DNA from: Spongiibacter pelagi
GTDB lineage: Bacteria > Pseudomonadota > Gammaproteobacteria > Pseudomonadales > Spongiibacteraceae
DNA: 64,000 nt
NCBI RefSeq assembly: GCF_014705705.1
Contig: NZ_JACXLD010000003.1
Location: 248,001 to 312,000, forward strand
Reading direction: 5' to 3'
Shown: one piece after another, positions 18,120-26,535 of the stretch
Numbering within the stretch: the stretch's first letter is position 1
Layout of the letters: every line of letters starts with the position of its first letter
Program-made: the position numbers and the translations under genes
Notes under the pieces: model-generated
Told to the model about the DNA's origin: nothing
Databases searched by the model: none
The model's input: the letters and a program-made list of their open reading frames with translations, nothing else

Positions 18120-18557
18120 TTAAGCCTCAGGTTCTTCCGTTTCTAGCTCTAAAGCCTCTAACTCTAAAGCTTCCAAAATACTGCACTCAGTGGCGGGTAA
18201 TGAACCGCCAACACAGGCGTCGACGATCTGATCCAAGGCGCGACGAATCTTTTCAAGCTCTTGGAGTTTGGCGTTGACCAGTTCCAATTTGCGCTGGGCA
18301 ATACTTTTGACGTCTTCGCAGCAATTCGCCGCTGGGTGAATGCGAATTTCCAGCAGCTCACGAATTTCTTCCAAACTGAATCCCACCGCCTTGGCGCGCA
18401 GAATAAAAGCCAATTGGCGGCGGGCATTGTCATTGTAAAACCGGTAGCCATTAGGACTGCGGCCGCTGGCTTTGAGCAAGTCCTGTTTTTCATAAAAGCG
18501 CAGGGTGTCGACTGAGCAGTCGAGTGCTTGAGCGAGTTCTCCAATGCGATATGTCAT
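18120..18557 (-). CDS. MerR-family metal-responsive regulator, ZntR-like
   Basis: 145 aa from ATG 18557 (MTYRIGELA). N-terminal winged helix of MerR type (ALDCSVDTLRFYEKQDLL), a dimerisation helix starting near the Cys pair ANCCEDVK, and a metal loop DACVGGSLPATECSILEAL. The end matches ZntR, where Cys residues in the same places bind zinc; ZntR has a second Cys where this protein has Val after DAC. An acidic Leu/Glu repeat tail (ALELEALELETEEPEA) is extra. No efflux pump gene lies nearby. A MerR-type operator precedes the gene (18591-18622), suggesting autoregulation. Confidence 0.82.
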   Translation of the reverse strand: MTYRIGELAQALDCSVDTLRFYEKQDLLKASGRSPNGYRFYNDNARRQLAFILRAKAVGFSLEEIRELLEIRIHPAANCCEDVKSIAQRKLELVNAKLQELEKIRRALDQIVDACVGGSLPATECSILEALELEALELETEEPEA

Positions 18558-18590
18558 GGCGACATCTCCGATTCGTGATGCGATGCCATT

Positions 18591-18622
18591 ACAGTAAACC
18601 TTGGAGTTTAATCTAAGGTCAA
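18591..18622 (-). promoter_or_regulatory. MerR-type promoter with long spacer
   Basis: Read on the minus strand: -35 TTGACC (18622-18617), 20-bp spacer, -10 TACTGT (18596-18591). The spacer holds a near-perfect dyad (ACCTTGGA at 18598-18605 and TCTAAGGT at 18612-18619, 7 of 8 pairs). A 19-20 bp spacer with a central dyad is the signature of promoters that MerR proteins activate by DNA distortion. It drives the regulator gene. Confidence 0.7.
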
Positions 18623-18692
18623 GCGTTGGCCCTAGAAGAATTGGAAAGGAGGAGGCGGGGATGAAGGAGCAAGAAAGAGGAAAAGTAGAGCA

Positions 18693-18719
18693 ATCTTGGC
18701 CACCGGGGGTGGCCAAGAT
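18693..18719 (-). terminator. Hairpin terminator of ppa
   Basis: Twelve perfect base pairs (ATCTTGGCCACC, 18693-18704, with 18708-18719) around a 3-nt loop, 21 bp past the ppa stop. Downstream on the minus strand the T content is only moderate, so termination strength is uncertain. Confidence 0.65.
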
Positions 18720-18739
18720 AGTGAGAACAGTCGCGACTA

Positions 18740-19267
18740 TTAGCCTTTGTAGGCTGCGGCGGCTTTCTCTACTTCTGCCATGGCTTCGGCGCTGCCGGCC
18801 CAGCCATCAACTTTAACCCATTTGCCCACTTCCAGATCTTTGTAGTTTTCGAAGAAGTGTTCGATCTGCTTGATCAGCAGTTCTGGCAGGTCAGAGGGCT
18901 CTTTAACGTCTTTGTACAGTACGCTCAGTTTGTCGTGAGGTACGGCCAGCAGTTTGGCGTCTTTACCGGCTTCGTCGCTCATGTTCAGAATGCCGATGGG
19001 GCGAGCGCGGATTACAGAGCCGGGTACAACTGGGTAAGGAGTTACAACCAGTACGTCCAGTGGGTCGCCGTCTTCAGACAGAGTGTTGGGGATGTAGCCG
19101 TAGTTGGCTGGGTAGAACATGGGGGTGGCCATGAAGCGGTCAACCATCAGGCAGTCGGCATCTTTGTCGATTTCGTATTTGATGGGGCTGCTGTTGGCTG
19201 GAATTTCGATGGCAACGTAGATGTCGTGTGGCAGTTCTTTGCCTGCTGGAATGCTGTTATAGCTCAT
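18740..19267 (-). CDS. ppa: Inorganic pyrophosphatase
   Basis: 175 aa family I soluble pyrophosphatase, hydrolysing PPi to phosphate with Mg. ATG 19267 gives the usual [13 protein letters not shown] start. Key motifs: [17 protein letters not shown], the active-site signature DGDPLDVLV, and GKWVKVDGW. Metal-binding Asp residues are intact. Monocistronic. Confidence 0.96.
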   Translation of the reverse strand: MSYNSIPAGKELPHDIYVAIEIPANSSPIKYEIDKDADCLMVDRFMATPMFYPANYGYIPNTLSEDGDPLDVLVVTPYPVVPGSVIRARPIGILNMSDEAGKDAKLLAVPHDKLSVLYKDVKEPSDLPELLIKQIEHFFENYKDLEVGKWVKVDGWAGSAEAMAEVEKAAAAYKG

Positions 19268-19371
19268 GGTTGGTTTCCATTGTGGATTTTGATGAAAAAA
19301 GCAGCGGCGATTATAAACCCTGTGCCCGCTGATTTCCAAAGCTCGCGGGGGCTGAGCTTGGCGGTGCTATA

Positions 19372-19398
19372 AATAAAAATGGCCGCACGAGGCGGCCC
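19372..19398 (-). terminator. Terminator of nirBD
   Basis: GGCCGC (19381-19386) pairs with GCGGCC (19392-19397) around ACGAG. On the minus strand the stem is followed by ATTTTTATTT. It lies 35 bp after the nirD stop. Confidence 0.85.
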
Positions 19399-19432
19399 AA
19401 GGGGGGAGACTTTAGTCTAGCGGGTAGCCAGG

Positions 19433-19750
19433 CTAAATAGCGATCTGAATCAGATCGCCCTCGGTGCGCACCTGATAGCACGGCACAGAGACGGTTTCAT
19501 CTTCGAGACAAATGCCAGTCTCGAGATTGAAATGCTGTTTATAAAGGGGTGAGGCAACGGCCAAGGTGTCATTCAAGCTGCCAACAATGCCGCGTGACAG
19601 TACATTGGCATTGCTGAACGGGTCTTTATTGCCAATAGCGTAGATTTGGCCGTTAACTTTGAAAATGGCGACTTGTTCTTCGCCGAGCAGGGCGCAAACC
19701 CCAGCATTGGGGTTGATGTCGCTGAGGCTGCAAATGGTTGTCCAGGACAT
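19433..19750 (-). CDS. nirD: Nitrite reductase (NADH) small subunit
   Basis: 105 aa Rieske-fold subunit without cluster ligands, typical of NirD (MSWTTICSLSDINPNAGVC, VEEEQVAIF-like core GEEQVAIFKVNG, GSLNDTLAVASPLYKQHF). It partners NirB for reduction of nitrite to ammonium in the cytoplasm. It is 66 bp downstream of nirB on the same strand and shares its terminator. Confidence 0.94.
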   Translation of the reverse strand: MSWTTICSLSDINPNAGVCALLGEEQVAIFKVNGQIYAIGNKDPFSNANVLSRGIVGSLNDTLAVASPLYKQHFNLETGICLEDETVSVPCYQVRTEGDLIQIAI

Positions 19751-19816
19751 GGGTGTTTCTCCTTTAGACCGCCCAATACAGGGCGGCCGGATATGATCAG
19801 ATAAAAGGCTGGGCGA

Positions 19817-22366
19817 TTAAGCCACCGCGATCAGGTCTTCGTTGCGGGCTTTTTCTTCCTCGGTCGCGGGGCGAATTTGGCCGCGCTCCTGTACAAAGAC
19901 AATGTCCTTGTCGCCGCCGTCTACGTTGACAAAGCTGCGGAATTGCTTGACCCGCTCTTCGTTCTCGATGGTGGTTTTCCACTCGCACTGGTAGTTATCA
20001 ATGACCAGCGCCATCTCGGCTTCCAGCTCGGCGGCAATGCCTAGCGAGTCTTCGATAATGACTTTCTTCAGGTAGTCGAGGCCGCCTTCGAGGTTGTCCA
20101 ACCATACGCTGGTACGTTGCAGGCGATCTGCGGTGCGCACGTAGAACATCAGGAAGCGGTCGACGTATTTGATCAGGGTTTCGGTGTCGATATCTGAAGC
20201 AAACAAATCCGCATGGCGAGGTTTCATACCGCCGTTACCGCAAACATAGAGGTTCCAGCCTTTTTCGGTGGCGATAACACCCACGTCTTTGCTTTGTGCT
20301 TCGGCACATTCACGGGTACAGCCAGAAACCGCCATTTTCAGTTTGTGCGGTGAACGTAGGCCCTTGTAGCGGTTTTCGATATCGATGGCCGCACCAACCG
20401 AATCTTGCACGCCGTAACGGCACCAGGTTGAGCCAACGCAGCTTTTCACGGTACGCAGTGATTTGCCGTAGGCGTGGCCGGTTTCAAAGCCGGCGTCGAT
20501 CAATTCTTTCCAGATCAGTGGCAGTTGGTCGAGGGTGGCGCCAAACAGGTCAATCCGCTGACCACCGGTGATTTTGGTGTATAGATTGTATTTCTTGGCA
20601 ACGGTACCCACGGCAATCAAGCCATCTGGCGTGACCTCACCACCGGCCATGCGCGGTACCACAGAGTAGGTGCCGTTTTTCTGCATATTGGCCAACATGC
20701 GGTCGTTAGTGTCCTGCAGGCCGGCGTGTTCTGGCTGCAGAATGTAGTCGTTCCAGCAGGAGGCTAAAATACTGGCCGCCGCAGGTTTACAGATATCGCA
20801 GCCGTGACCTTTGCCGTGTTTTTCCAGCAATTGTTCAAAGCTCTTAATCTGACCAACGCGCACCAAGTGGTAAATTTCCTGGCGGGTGTAAGGGAAGTGT
20901 TCACAAATATCGGTGTTCACTTCCACGCCGAGCTTGGTCAGTTCGGCGTTTAGTACTTGGCCGACCAGTGCGGTGCAGCCGCCACAGGTGGTGGCCGCTT
21001 TAGTGCAGGCTTTAAGATCGCCAACAGTAGTGGCACCGCCTTGAACTGCCGCGCAAAGATCGCCCTTGCTCACGTTATTACAGCTACAGATTTGTGCGGT
21101 GTCGGGCAGGGCATCCACGCCCAAACCGACGCTGGCGCTGCCGTCCAGATTGGGCAGAATCATCGCCTCTGGGTGTTCGGGCAGGGTGATTTTGTTCAGC
21201 GCGAATTGCAGCAGATTGCCGTAGTCTTCGGCATCGCCAACCAATACTGCGCCCAGCAGGTGCTCGCCGCTTTCGCTAACAACAATCTTTTTGTAAACCT
21301 CGGCCTGCTCATCAATAAAGGTGTAGCACTTGGCGCCGGGGGTGTTGGCATGGGCATCGCCAATGGAGGCAACGTCTACGCCCATTAGCTTGAGCTTGGT
21401 ACTCATATCAGCGCCGGTGAAGGTTTTGCCTTCTGCGCCGCCGAGTACGTGATCAGCCGCTGCGCGGGCCATATCCCAGCCGGGAGCGATCAAACCGTAA
21501 ATACGACCGCCCCACAATGCACATTCACCAATCGCGTAAATATCGGGATCAGAGGTTTGGCAGTTGTCGTTAATCACAATACCGCCGCGCTCGCCAATCT
21601 CCAGCTCACTTTGGCGGGCCAGTGCATCTTGCGGGCGGATACCGGCAGAAAATACCAGAATGTCGGTTTCCAGCTCCGCGCCATCGGCAAAGCTGAGTTT
21701 ATGTTTGGCGGTTTCGCCATCACCGATATTTTGAGTGTTTTTCTGGGTGTGTACTTTTACGCCCAGATCTTCGATCTTTTTCCGCAGTAGTGCGCCGCCG
21801 CCATCGTCAACTTGTACCGCCATTAGGCGTGGCGCAAATTCGATAACGTGGGTTTCAAGGCCAAGGTCTTTAATGGCTTTGGCCGCTTCAAGGCCGAGCA
21901 GACCACCGCCGATAACCGCGCCAACTTTGGCATCTTTAGAGGCCGCAGTAATGGCTTCCAGATCTTCAATCGTACGGTAAACAAAGCAGTTATCGCGCTC
22001 GTGGCCGGGCACCGGCGGGACAAAGGGGAACGAACCGGTGGCCAGCACGAGGGTGTCGTACTGGTAGGTGTTGCCCTTGTCGGTGCTGATGATTTTGTCA
22101 GCGCGATTAATGCCTTCTACTTTCTCATTGGCAATCGCGGTGATCTGGTGCTCTTCATAGAAACCGTCAGCAACCATATTAAGAGAGGCGGCTTCGCGGG
22201 TTTCAAACCATGCGGTCAGATGAACACGGTCATAGGCGTGACGGGGCTCTTCGCCAATCACGGTAATATGGTAGTCGCCGGCTTTACCGCTGGCGGCAAT
22301 CGATTCTAGAAACTGGTGGCCTACGGGGCCGTTACCAACCACTATCAGGTGCTTTTTGTCAGACAT
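19817..22366 (-). CDS. nirB: Assimilatory-type NADH nitrite reductase large subunit
   Basis: 849 aa from ATG 22366 (AAGGGAG ribosome site); longer in-frame extension upstream would cross the sigma-54 promoter. Domains: FAD/NAD(P) oxidoreductase (VVGNGPVGHQFLE; residues 1-410), BFD-type [2Fe-2S] domain (CSCNNVSKGDLC ... CGGC), nitrite/sulfite reductase ferredoxin half-domain, and sirohaem/4Fe-4S site (CVGSTWCRYG ... SGCTRECAEAQ). Reduces nitrite to ammonium using six electrons from NADH. Divergent from the nitrate/nitrite transporter. Confidence 0.96.
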   Translation of the reverse strand: MSDKKHLIVVGNGPVGHQFLESIAASGKAGDYHITVIGEEPRHAYDRVHLTAWFETREAASLNMVADGFYEEHQITAIANEKVEGINRADKIISTDKGNTYQYDTLVLATGSFPFVPPVPGHERDNCFVYRTIEDLEAITAASKDAKVGAVIGGGLLGLEAAKAIKDLGLETHVIEFAPRLMAVQVDDGGGALLRKKIEDLGVKVHTQKNTQNIGDGETAKHKLSFADGAELETDILVFSAGIRPQDALARQSELEIGERGGIVINDNCQTSDPDIYAIGECALWGGRIYGLIAPGWDMARAAADHVLGGAEGKTFTGADMSTKLKLMGVDVASIGDAHANTPGAKCYTFIDEQAEVYKKIVVSESGEHLLGAVLVGDAEDYGNLLQFALNKITLPEHPEAMILPNLDGSASVGLGVDALPDTAQICSCNNVSKGDLCAAVQGGATTVGDLKACTKAATTCGGCTALVGQVLNAELTKLGVEVNTDICEHFPYTRQEIYHLVRVGQIKSFEQLLEKHGKGHGCDICKPAAASILASCWNDYILQPEHAGLQDTNDRMLANMQKNGTYSVVPRMAGGEVTPDGLIAVGTVAKKYNLYTKITGGQRIDLFGATLDQLPLIWKELIDAGFETGHAYGKSLRTVKSCVGSTWCRYGVQDSVGAAIDIENRYKGLRSPHKLKMAVSGCTRECAEAQSKDVGVIATEKGWNLYVCGNGGMKPRHADLFASDIDTETLIKYVDRFLMFYVRTADRLQRTSVWLDNLEGGLDYLKKVIIEDSLGIAAELEAEMALVIDNYQCEWKTTIENEERVKQFRSFVNVDGGDKDIVFVQERGQIRPATEEEKARNEDLIAVA

Positions 22367-22441
22367 CGTACTTCTCCCTTTCAATTTTTTTACGCCATCC
22401 GATTGTGTTTTTATTGGTGGATGGTGACATCGACTGGTACT

Positions 22442-22459
22442 TAGCAATGAATGTGCCAT
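22442..22459 (-). promoter_or_regulatory. Sigma-54 promoter of nirB
   Basis: On the minus strand TGGCAC-ATTCA-TTGC (22458-22444), an exact GG-N10-GC arrangement and near-perfect match to the consensus. The predicted start is near 22432, giving a leader of about 65 nt before ATG 22366. Confidence 0.85.
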
Positions 22460-22733
22460 TGTTCTAATTTGTTTTTAAGCCATTGAAATTATTGAAGTTA
22501 AAATTTATTGCGCCTGCTTTTGGTGCTTTTGCTTGGGCTGGGTGAGCGGAAAAATGGTCTAAATTGTGCGCAGGTGATCCGAATTGGTGCGTTTTTCTTG
22601 TTTGGCTTGATCGGCTTGTGTGGTTGTTTTTGGTGCGTTTTTTGTTTCCGGTTTTTTGAGAAATTAAAATTATCTAATTAAAACAAATAGATATGCCTGT
22701 ATTGCGGGGCTTGCGGAAGCTTGTTTTTGCGGA

Positions 22734-22749
22734 TGGCATAGGGCTTGCT
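22734..22749 (+). promoter_or_regulatory. Sigma-54 promoter of the nitrate/nitrite transporter
   Basis: TGGCAT-AGGGC-TTGCT: GG (22735-22736), ten bases, then GC (22747-22748). The predicted start is near 22760, about 70 nt before ATG 22830. Confidence 0.8.
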
Positions 22750-22829
22750 AAAGACCGGTCAAGCCGAGCAGTGGGCCCCGAAAAGGGCGAGATGCTCTGA
22801 AATGATCAAAACTGAGACAGGAGCAGTAC

Positions 22830-24302
22830 ATGTCTTCACCAAGCCTCAATCTGCTGGATTTAAAGCAGGCCCGAATTCGATTACTTCATATAAGCTGGTT
22901 TGCCTTCTTTCTTACCTTCGTAGTTTGGTTTAACCACGCCCCGCTATTGGCTTCTATTAAAGAAGCCTTTGATTTAACCGGGCAGCAGGTTAAAGCGCTG
23001 ATGATTTTGAATGTGGCGCTCACCATTCCGGCGCGGGTAATTATCGGCATGTTGGTGGACCGTTTTGGTCCGCGCATTGTTTACAGCGGACTGCTGATGT
23101 CGGGCAGTGTGGTGTGCTGTATTTTTGCCTTTGCCAATAGCTATGAAATGCTGGCCTTGATGCGCTTTTTAATGGGCTTTATCGGTGCCGGTTTTGTTAT
23201 TGGTATTCGCCTTGTGGGTGAGTGGTTTCCCGCTAAAGAAGTGGGCTTGGCCGAGGGCGTATACGGCGGTTGGGGTAACTTTGGTTCCGCAGCGGCGGCG
23301 CTGAGCTTGCCCACCATTGCCCTGATGTTTGGCGGTGATGATGGCTGGCGTTATGCCACCGCGATGACCGGTGTGATTGCCGGCGTTTACGGTATTTTCT
23401 TTTATATCAAGGCGCGTAACACCCCCAAAGGTTCAACCTATTTTAAGCCGAAAAAATCTGGCGGGCTGGTAGTGACTAGCAAGCACGATTTGGTGTTTTA
23501 CATTGTTATGTGTGTGCCCATGTATTTGGCGCTGGCGGTACTAACTTGGAAATTGTCACCGGTGAATTTGGCTTTGCTAAGCAACGGTGCGGCGCTGGCG
23601 GTTTATATTGTTCTTGCGGTGATGTTTGTGGTGCAAATCAGCCAGATTTTGCGCGTGAACCACGATGTGTTGAATGGGGTGGAAATCCCTGAAATGCAGA
23701 AGTATGAGTTCAAGCAAGTGGCTATTTTGAATGTGGCTTACTTCGTTACTTTTGGCTCAGAGTTGGCGGTGGTGTCTATGCTGCCCCTTTTCTTCATGGA
23801 TACTTTCCAGCTTGATGCGGTTAAAGCGGGTATGTTGGCCTCGGGCTTTGCTTTTATGAACTTGGCGGCGCGTCCCGGTGGTGGTTATTTGTCAGATAAA
23901 GTGGGCCGTCGTAAATCGCTGTCTATTCTGATTTGTGGTCTGACAATTGGTTATCTGGTGCTGAGCCAAATCACGTCTGCTTGGCCAATCTGGTTGGCGG
24001 TTATTGCCACCATGTGCTGTTCTTTCTTTGTACAAGCGGGTGAAGGTGCGGTATTTGCGATTGTGCCACTGGTTAAGCGCAGCATGACTGGGCAGATTGC
24101 AGGTATGACCGGTGCTTACGGCAATGTCGGTGCGGTAATCTTCCTGACCGCATTAAGCTTTGTTGATGCCTCTACTTTCTTTATGCTGATTGCAGGTTGT
24201 GCGGCGGTGATCTTTGTGGCGGTGCAGTTTATGACCGAACCCAAAGGGCATATTGCTGAATACAATGAAGACGGTTCAGTTGCGCTGATTGAAGTGAGCT
24301 GA
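22830..24302 (+). CDS. NNP-family nitrate/nitrite transporter (NarK/NasA type)
   Basis: 490 aa, twelve membrane segments, major facilitator fold. It carries the two NNP nitrate signatures: [16 protein letters not shown] ... [15 protein letters not shown] in the first half, and [13 protein letters not shown] ... [15 protein letters not shown] in the second, each with the conserved Arg/Gly residues for the anion path. An extended loop near residues 205-225 is unremarkable. Context (divergent nirB, sigma-54 promoter) points to nitrate/nitrite uptake for assimilation. No nitrate reductase gene lies in this window. Confidence 0.92.
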   Translation: MSSPSLNLLDLKQARIRLLHISWFAFFLTFVVWFNHAPLLASIKEAFDLTGQQVKALMILNVALTIPARVIIGMLVDRFGPRIVYSGLLMSGSVVCCIFAFANSYEMLALMRFLMGFIGAGFVIGIRLVGEWFPAKEVGLAEGVYGGWGNFGSAAAALSLPTIALMFGGDDGWRYATAMTGVIAGVYGIFFYIKARNTPKGSTYFKPKKSGGLVVTSKHDLVFYIVMCVPMYLALAVLTWKLSPVNLALLSNGAALAVYIVLAVMFVVQISQILRVNHDVLNGVEIPEMQKYEFKQVAILNVAYFVTFGSELAVVSMLPLFFMDTFQLDAVKAGMLASGFAFMNLAARPGGGYLSDKVGRRKSLSILICGLTIGYLVLSQITSAWPIWLAVIATMCCSFFVQAGEGAVFAIVPLVKRSMTGQIAGMTGAYGNVGAVIFLTALSFVDASTFFMLIAGCAAVIFVAVQFMTEPKGHIAEYNEDGSVALIEVS

Positions 24303-24382
24303 TTAATTAGGGCGCTGAAAATTAGCGTATTAGCGGTGCTTGCAGTTTGTGAGCGCCGTTTTTCTTGTTTTGGAAATGCTGA

Positions 24383-26095
24383 ATGTATTTTGACGATGGT
24401 TTGAAACTGGATGTTGCTCAGCACAGTCGTGCTGGGGTCAAACCCGTCAATGAAGACAGCATTGGTATTCGTGTGCCCGATGATCACCAATTGGCGACCA
24501 AGGGTGCGGTGGTGGTGATTGCCGATGGCGTGTCGGCGGCGGAGGCGGGTAAAGAAGCCGCTGAAAGCTGTGTCACCGGTTTTTTGAACGACTACTATTC
24601 CACCCCGGATACTTGGTCGGTAAAGCGCTCGGCTCAGCAAGTATTGAATGCCTTGAATCGCTGGCTTTACGCGCAGGGGCAAAGCTATAACGCCGCTGAA
24701 AAAGGCTATGTTTCTACCTTGAGTGTGGCGGTATTTAAATCGCGCACCCTGCATATTTTTCATGTGGGCGATACGCGGGTTTATCGCCTGCGGCAGGGTA
24801 TTTTCGAGCAGTTAACCCGCGATCATGCGCGCCAGATCGGGCGCAAGCAAACCTATTTAACAAGAGCGATGGGGCTGGATATCAGCCTCGATGTGGATTA
24901 TCGCGCCATTGATATTGAGCTGGGCGATGTCTATCTGCTGAGCAGTGACGGCGTACATGATTCGCTAACGGCTAGTGAATTACAGGCGGCGCTTGAGGGC
25001 GATGCTGATCTGGGGCTGATTGCTGAAAGTTTGCTTGATTCCGCTTTGGCGGCAGATAGTCGAGATAATTTGAGCTGTCAGTTGGTGCGTGTTACCGGCT
25101 TGCCTCTGGAAGATACTCAGGAAGTGTATCGGCGTTTGACCGAGTTACCGTTTCCACCGCCATTGACGGAAGGGGCGGTGATCGACGGCTTGGTGGTGGT
25201 GGAAGAATTGCACGCCAGTACCCGCAGTCAGCTTTATAAAGTCTACGATGCCAATGCCGATCGGCATTATGTGATGAAAACCCCCTCGGCCAATTATGAG
25301 GATGATCCCGCGTATATTGAGCGATTCATTTTGGAAAGTTGGATTGGTCGGCGCATTGATCATGCCGGGGTGGTGAAAATTGTCGATGGGCCGCAGGCGC
25401 CGCGCTCGCTGTATTACCTATCGGAATATCTTGAAGGTAAAACGCTGGGGCGTTGGCTTGAGACCGGGCGGCCGGCCATTAATGACGCCATCGACATGTT
25501 CGAGAGCATTGCCAAGGCGGTATTGGCCATGCATCGTCGCGATACGCTGCATCAAGATATTAAGCCGGACAATATTATGGTGCTGCCCGACGACAGCATC
25601 AAAGTGATTGATTTCGGTGCTTGTTATGTTGCCGGTGTGGCGGAAATAGTCACCCCGATTGAACGCGATGTGGTGTTGGGCACGGCCCAGTATTCTGCGC
25701 CTGAGCACGTGCTGGGGCGTAAGCCGGGGGCGCGCTCTGATCAGTTTTCCTTGGCGGTGATCGCCTTTGAAATGCTGACTGGCAAGCTGCCCTACGAGGG
25801 TAGGTTGGAGTCTTGTCGCAGTAGCACGGCCTTTAATCGCCTGAATTATATTTCGGCCTGTAAATACAATTCGCTGATTCCGGTGTGGATGGATAAAGCC
25901 CTACAAAAGGCGTTGAGCATCAGTCCGGAGCTTCGCTACAACGATATCGCTGAATTTGTTCACGATCTCAAACACCCCAATCCGGCCTTTTGCCAGCCGG
26001 AATATCAGCCGCTGGTGCGGCGTCATCCTCTGCGTTTTTGGCAGGGGCTTTCCTTTGTTTTAGCACTGGCCTTGTTCTGGTCGCTCAGTCGCTAA
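24383..26095 (+). CDS. PP2C phosphatase - Ser/Thr kinase fusion with C-terminal membrane anchor
   Basis: 570 aa. Residues 1-245 form a PP2C-type phosphatase (NEDSIGIRVP, VVIADGVSAAEAG, HVGDTRVYRL, LLSSDGVHDSL, DNLSCQLV: all metal Asp residues present). Residues 265-530 form a Hanks-type kinase with lysine in YVMKTPS, catalytic HQDIKPDNIM, DFG and APE-like SAPEH. A single membrane segment ends the protein (FVLALALFWSL). The same fusion sits beside nirB and a nitrate transporter in Pseudomonas aeruginosa (PA1782 region), so a role in controlling nitrate assimilation is likely. Substrates are unknown. It lies 80 bp after the transporter on the same strand. Confidence 0.88.
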   Translation: MYFDDGLKLDVAQHSRAGVKPVNEDSIGIRVPDDHQLATKGAVVVIADGVSAAEAGKEAAESCVTGFLNDYYSTPDTWSVKRSAQQVLNALNRWLYAQGQSYNAAEKGYVSTLSVAVFKSRTLHIFHVGDTRVYRLRQGIFEQLTRDHARQIGRKQTYLTRAMGLDISLDVDYRAIDIELGDVYLLSSDGVHDSLTASELQAALEGDADLGLIAESLLDSALAADSRDNLSCQLVRVTGLPLEDTQEVYRRLTELPFPPPLTEGAVIDGLVVVEELHASTRSQLYKVYDANADRHYVMKTPSANYEDDPAYIERFILESWIGRRIDHAGVVKIVDGPQAPRSLYYLSEYLEGKTLGRWLETGRPAINDAIDMFESIAKAVLAMHRRDTLHQDIKPDNIMVLPDDSIKVIDFGACYVAGVAEIVTPIERDVVLGTAQYSAPEHVLGRKPGARSDQFSLAVIAFEMLTGKLPYEGRLESCRSSTAFNRLNYISACKYNSLIPVWMDKALQKALSISPELRYNDIAEFVHDLKHPNPAFCQPEYQPLVRRHPLRFWQGLSFVLALALFWSLSR

Positions 26096-26535
26096 GCTCT
26101 TTTTGCGCAGGTCTGCGCGTATCAAATTAGGTTTGGCGTGCGCTGCAAAATGGTGCGCGATTTATTTCCATTGCCTTTCCGGAAATCTTTTTTTGGTGCG
26201 CGCGTGAACTGTTTTGGTTATTTCCGCCTTGGCTGGCTTGGGGCTTTTTGGTGCGGAAGATGGCTTGAAATCGCAGATTGGAAATTTTTAATCGCTGTAA
26301 CTTAATGAAATAAAACAATTTTTAAAATTAATTTCTCGTTTTTTTTATTTTGGCGCGTCACTTGCTAAACCCCTTTCAGCCACTGGGTAAAGGCATCGTG
26401 GTCGTGTTGAGGTGGAGAGACTTCTCATGCTGTCGGTGCAATCCAATAACAATCCCTGGCTGGAAGGCGAGCTAAAAATAGCCGCTTTTCTAGCAGTAAA
26501 AAACAAAAATTGTACAACGCTTTTGGAGAGTAACC
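26096..26535 (+). promoter_or_regulatory. Control region of the porin gene
   Basis: This 440-bp gap has no gene. It holds three copies of TGGTGC in similar T-rich settings (26151-26156, 26194-26199, 26249-26254), a sigma-54 promoter (26351-26366), and a leader of about 160 nt. The first copy has the best NtrC-like left half (GCTGCA-AAA-TGGTGC). The design mirrors that of the nirB/transporter region. Confidence 0.55.
26351..26366 (+). promoter_or_regulatory. Sigma-54 promoter of the porin
   Basis: TGGCGC-GTCAC-TTGCT with GG (26352-26353), ten bases, GC (26364-26365), preceded by T, close to consensus. Predicted start near 26377. Confidence 0.8.

Larger units (their letters stand above)
22367..22829. 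promoter_or_regulatory. Divergent control region of nirB and the nitrate transporter
   Basis: This 463-bp gap contains two oppositely directed sigma-54 promoters at its edges and three copies of TGGTGC in T-rich context between them (22521-22526, 22585-22590, 22631-22636). TGGTGC equals the right half of the NtrC consensus (GCACY-A-N3-TGGTGC); the left halves are poor. The layout fits shared activation by NtrC under nitrogen limitation. No gene is present in the gap. Confidence 0.6.

Noticed and set aside
24311-24357. GGCGCT ... AGCGCC pairing followed by T residues between the transporter and the kinase-phosphatase gene.
   Set aside because: The 35-nt loop and short 6-bp stem are too weak to call a terminator.
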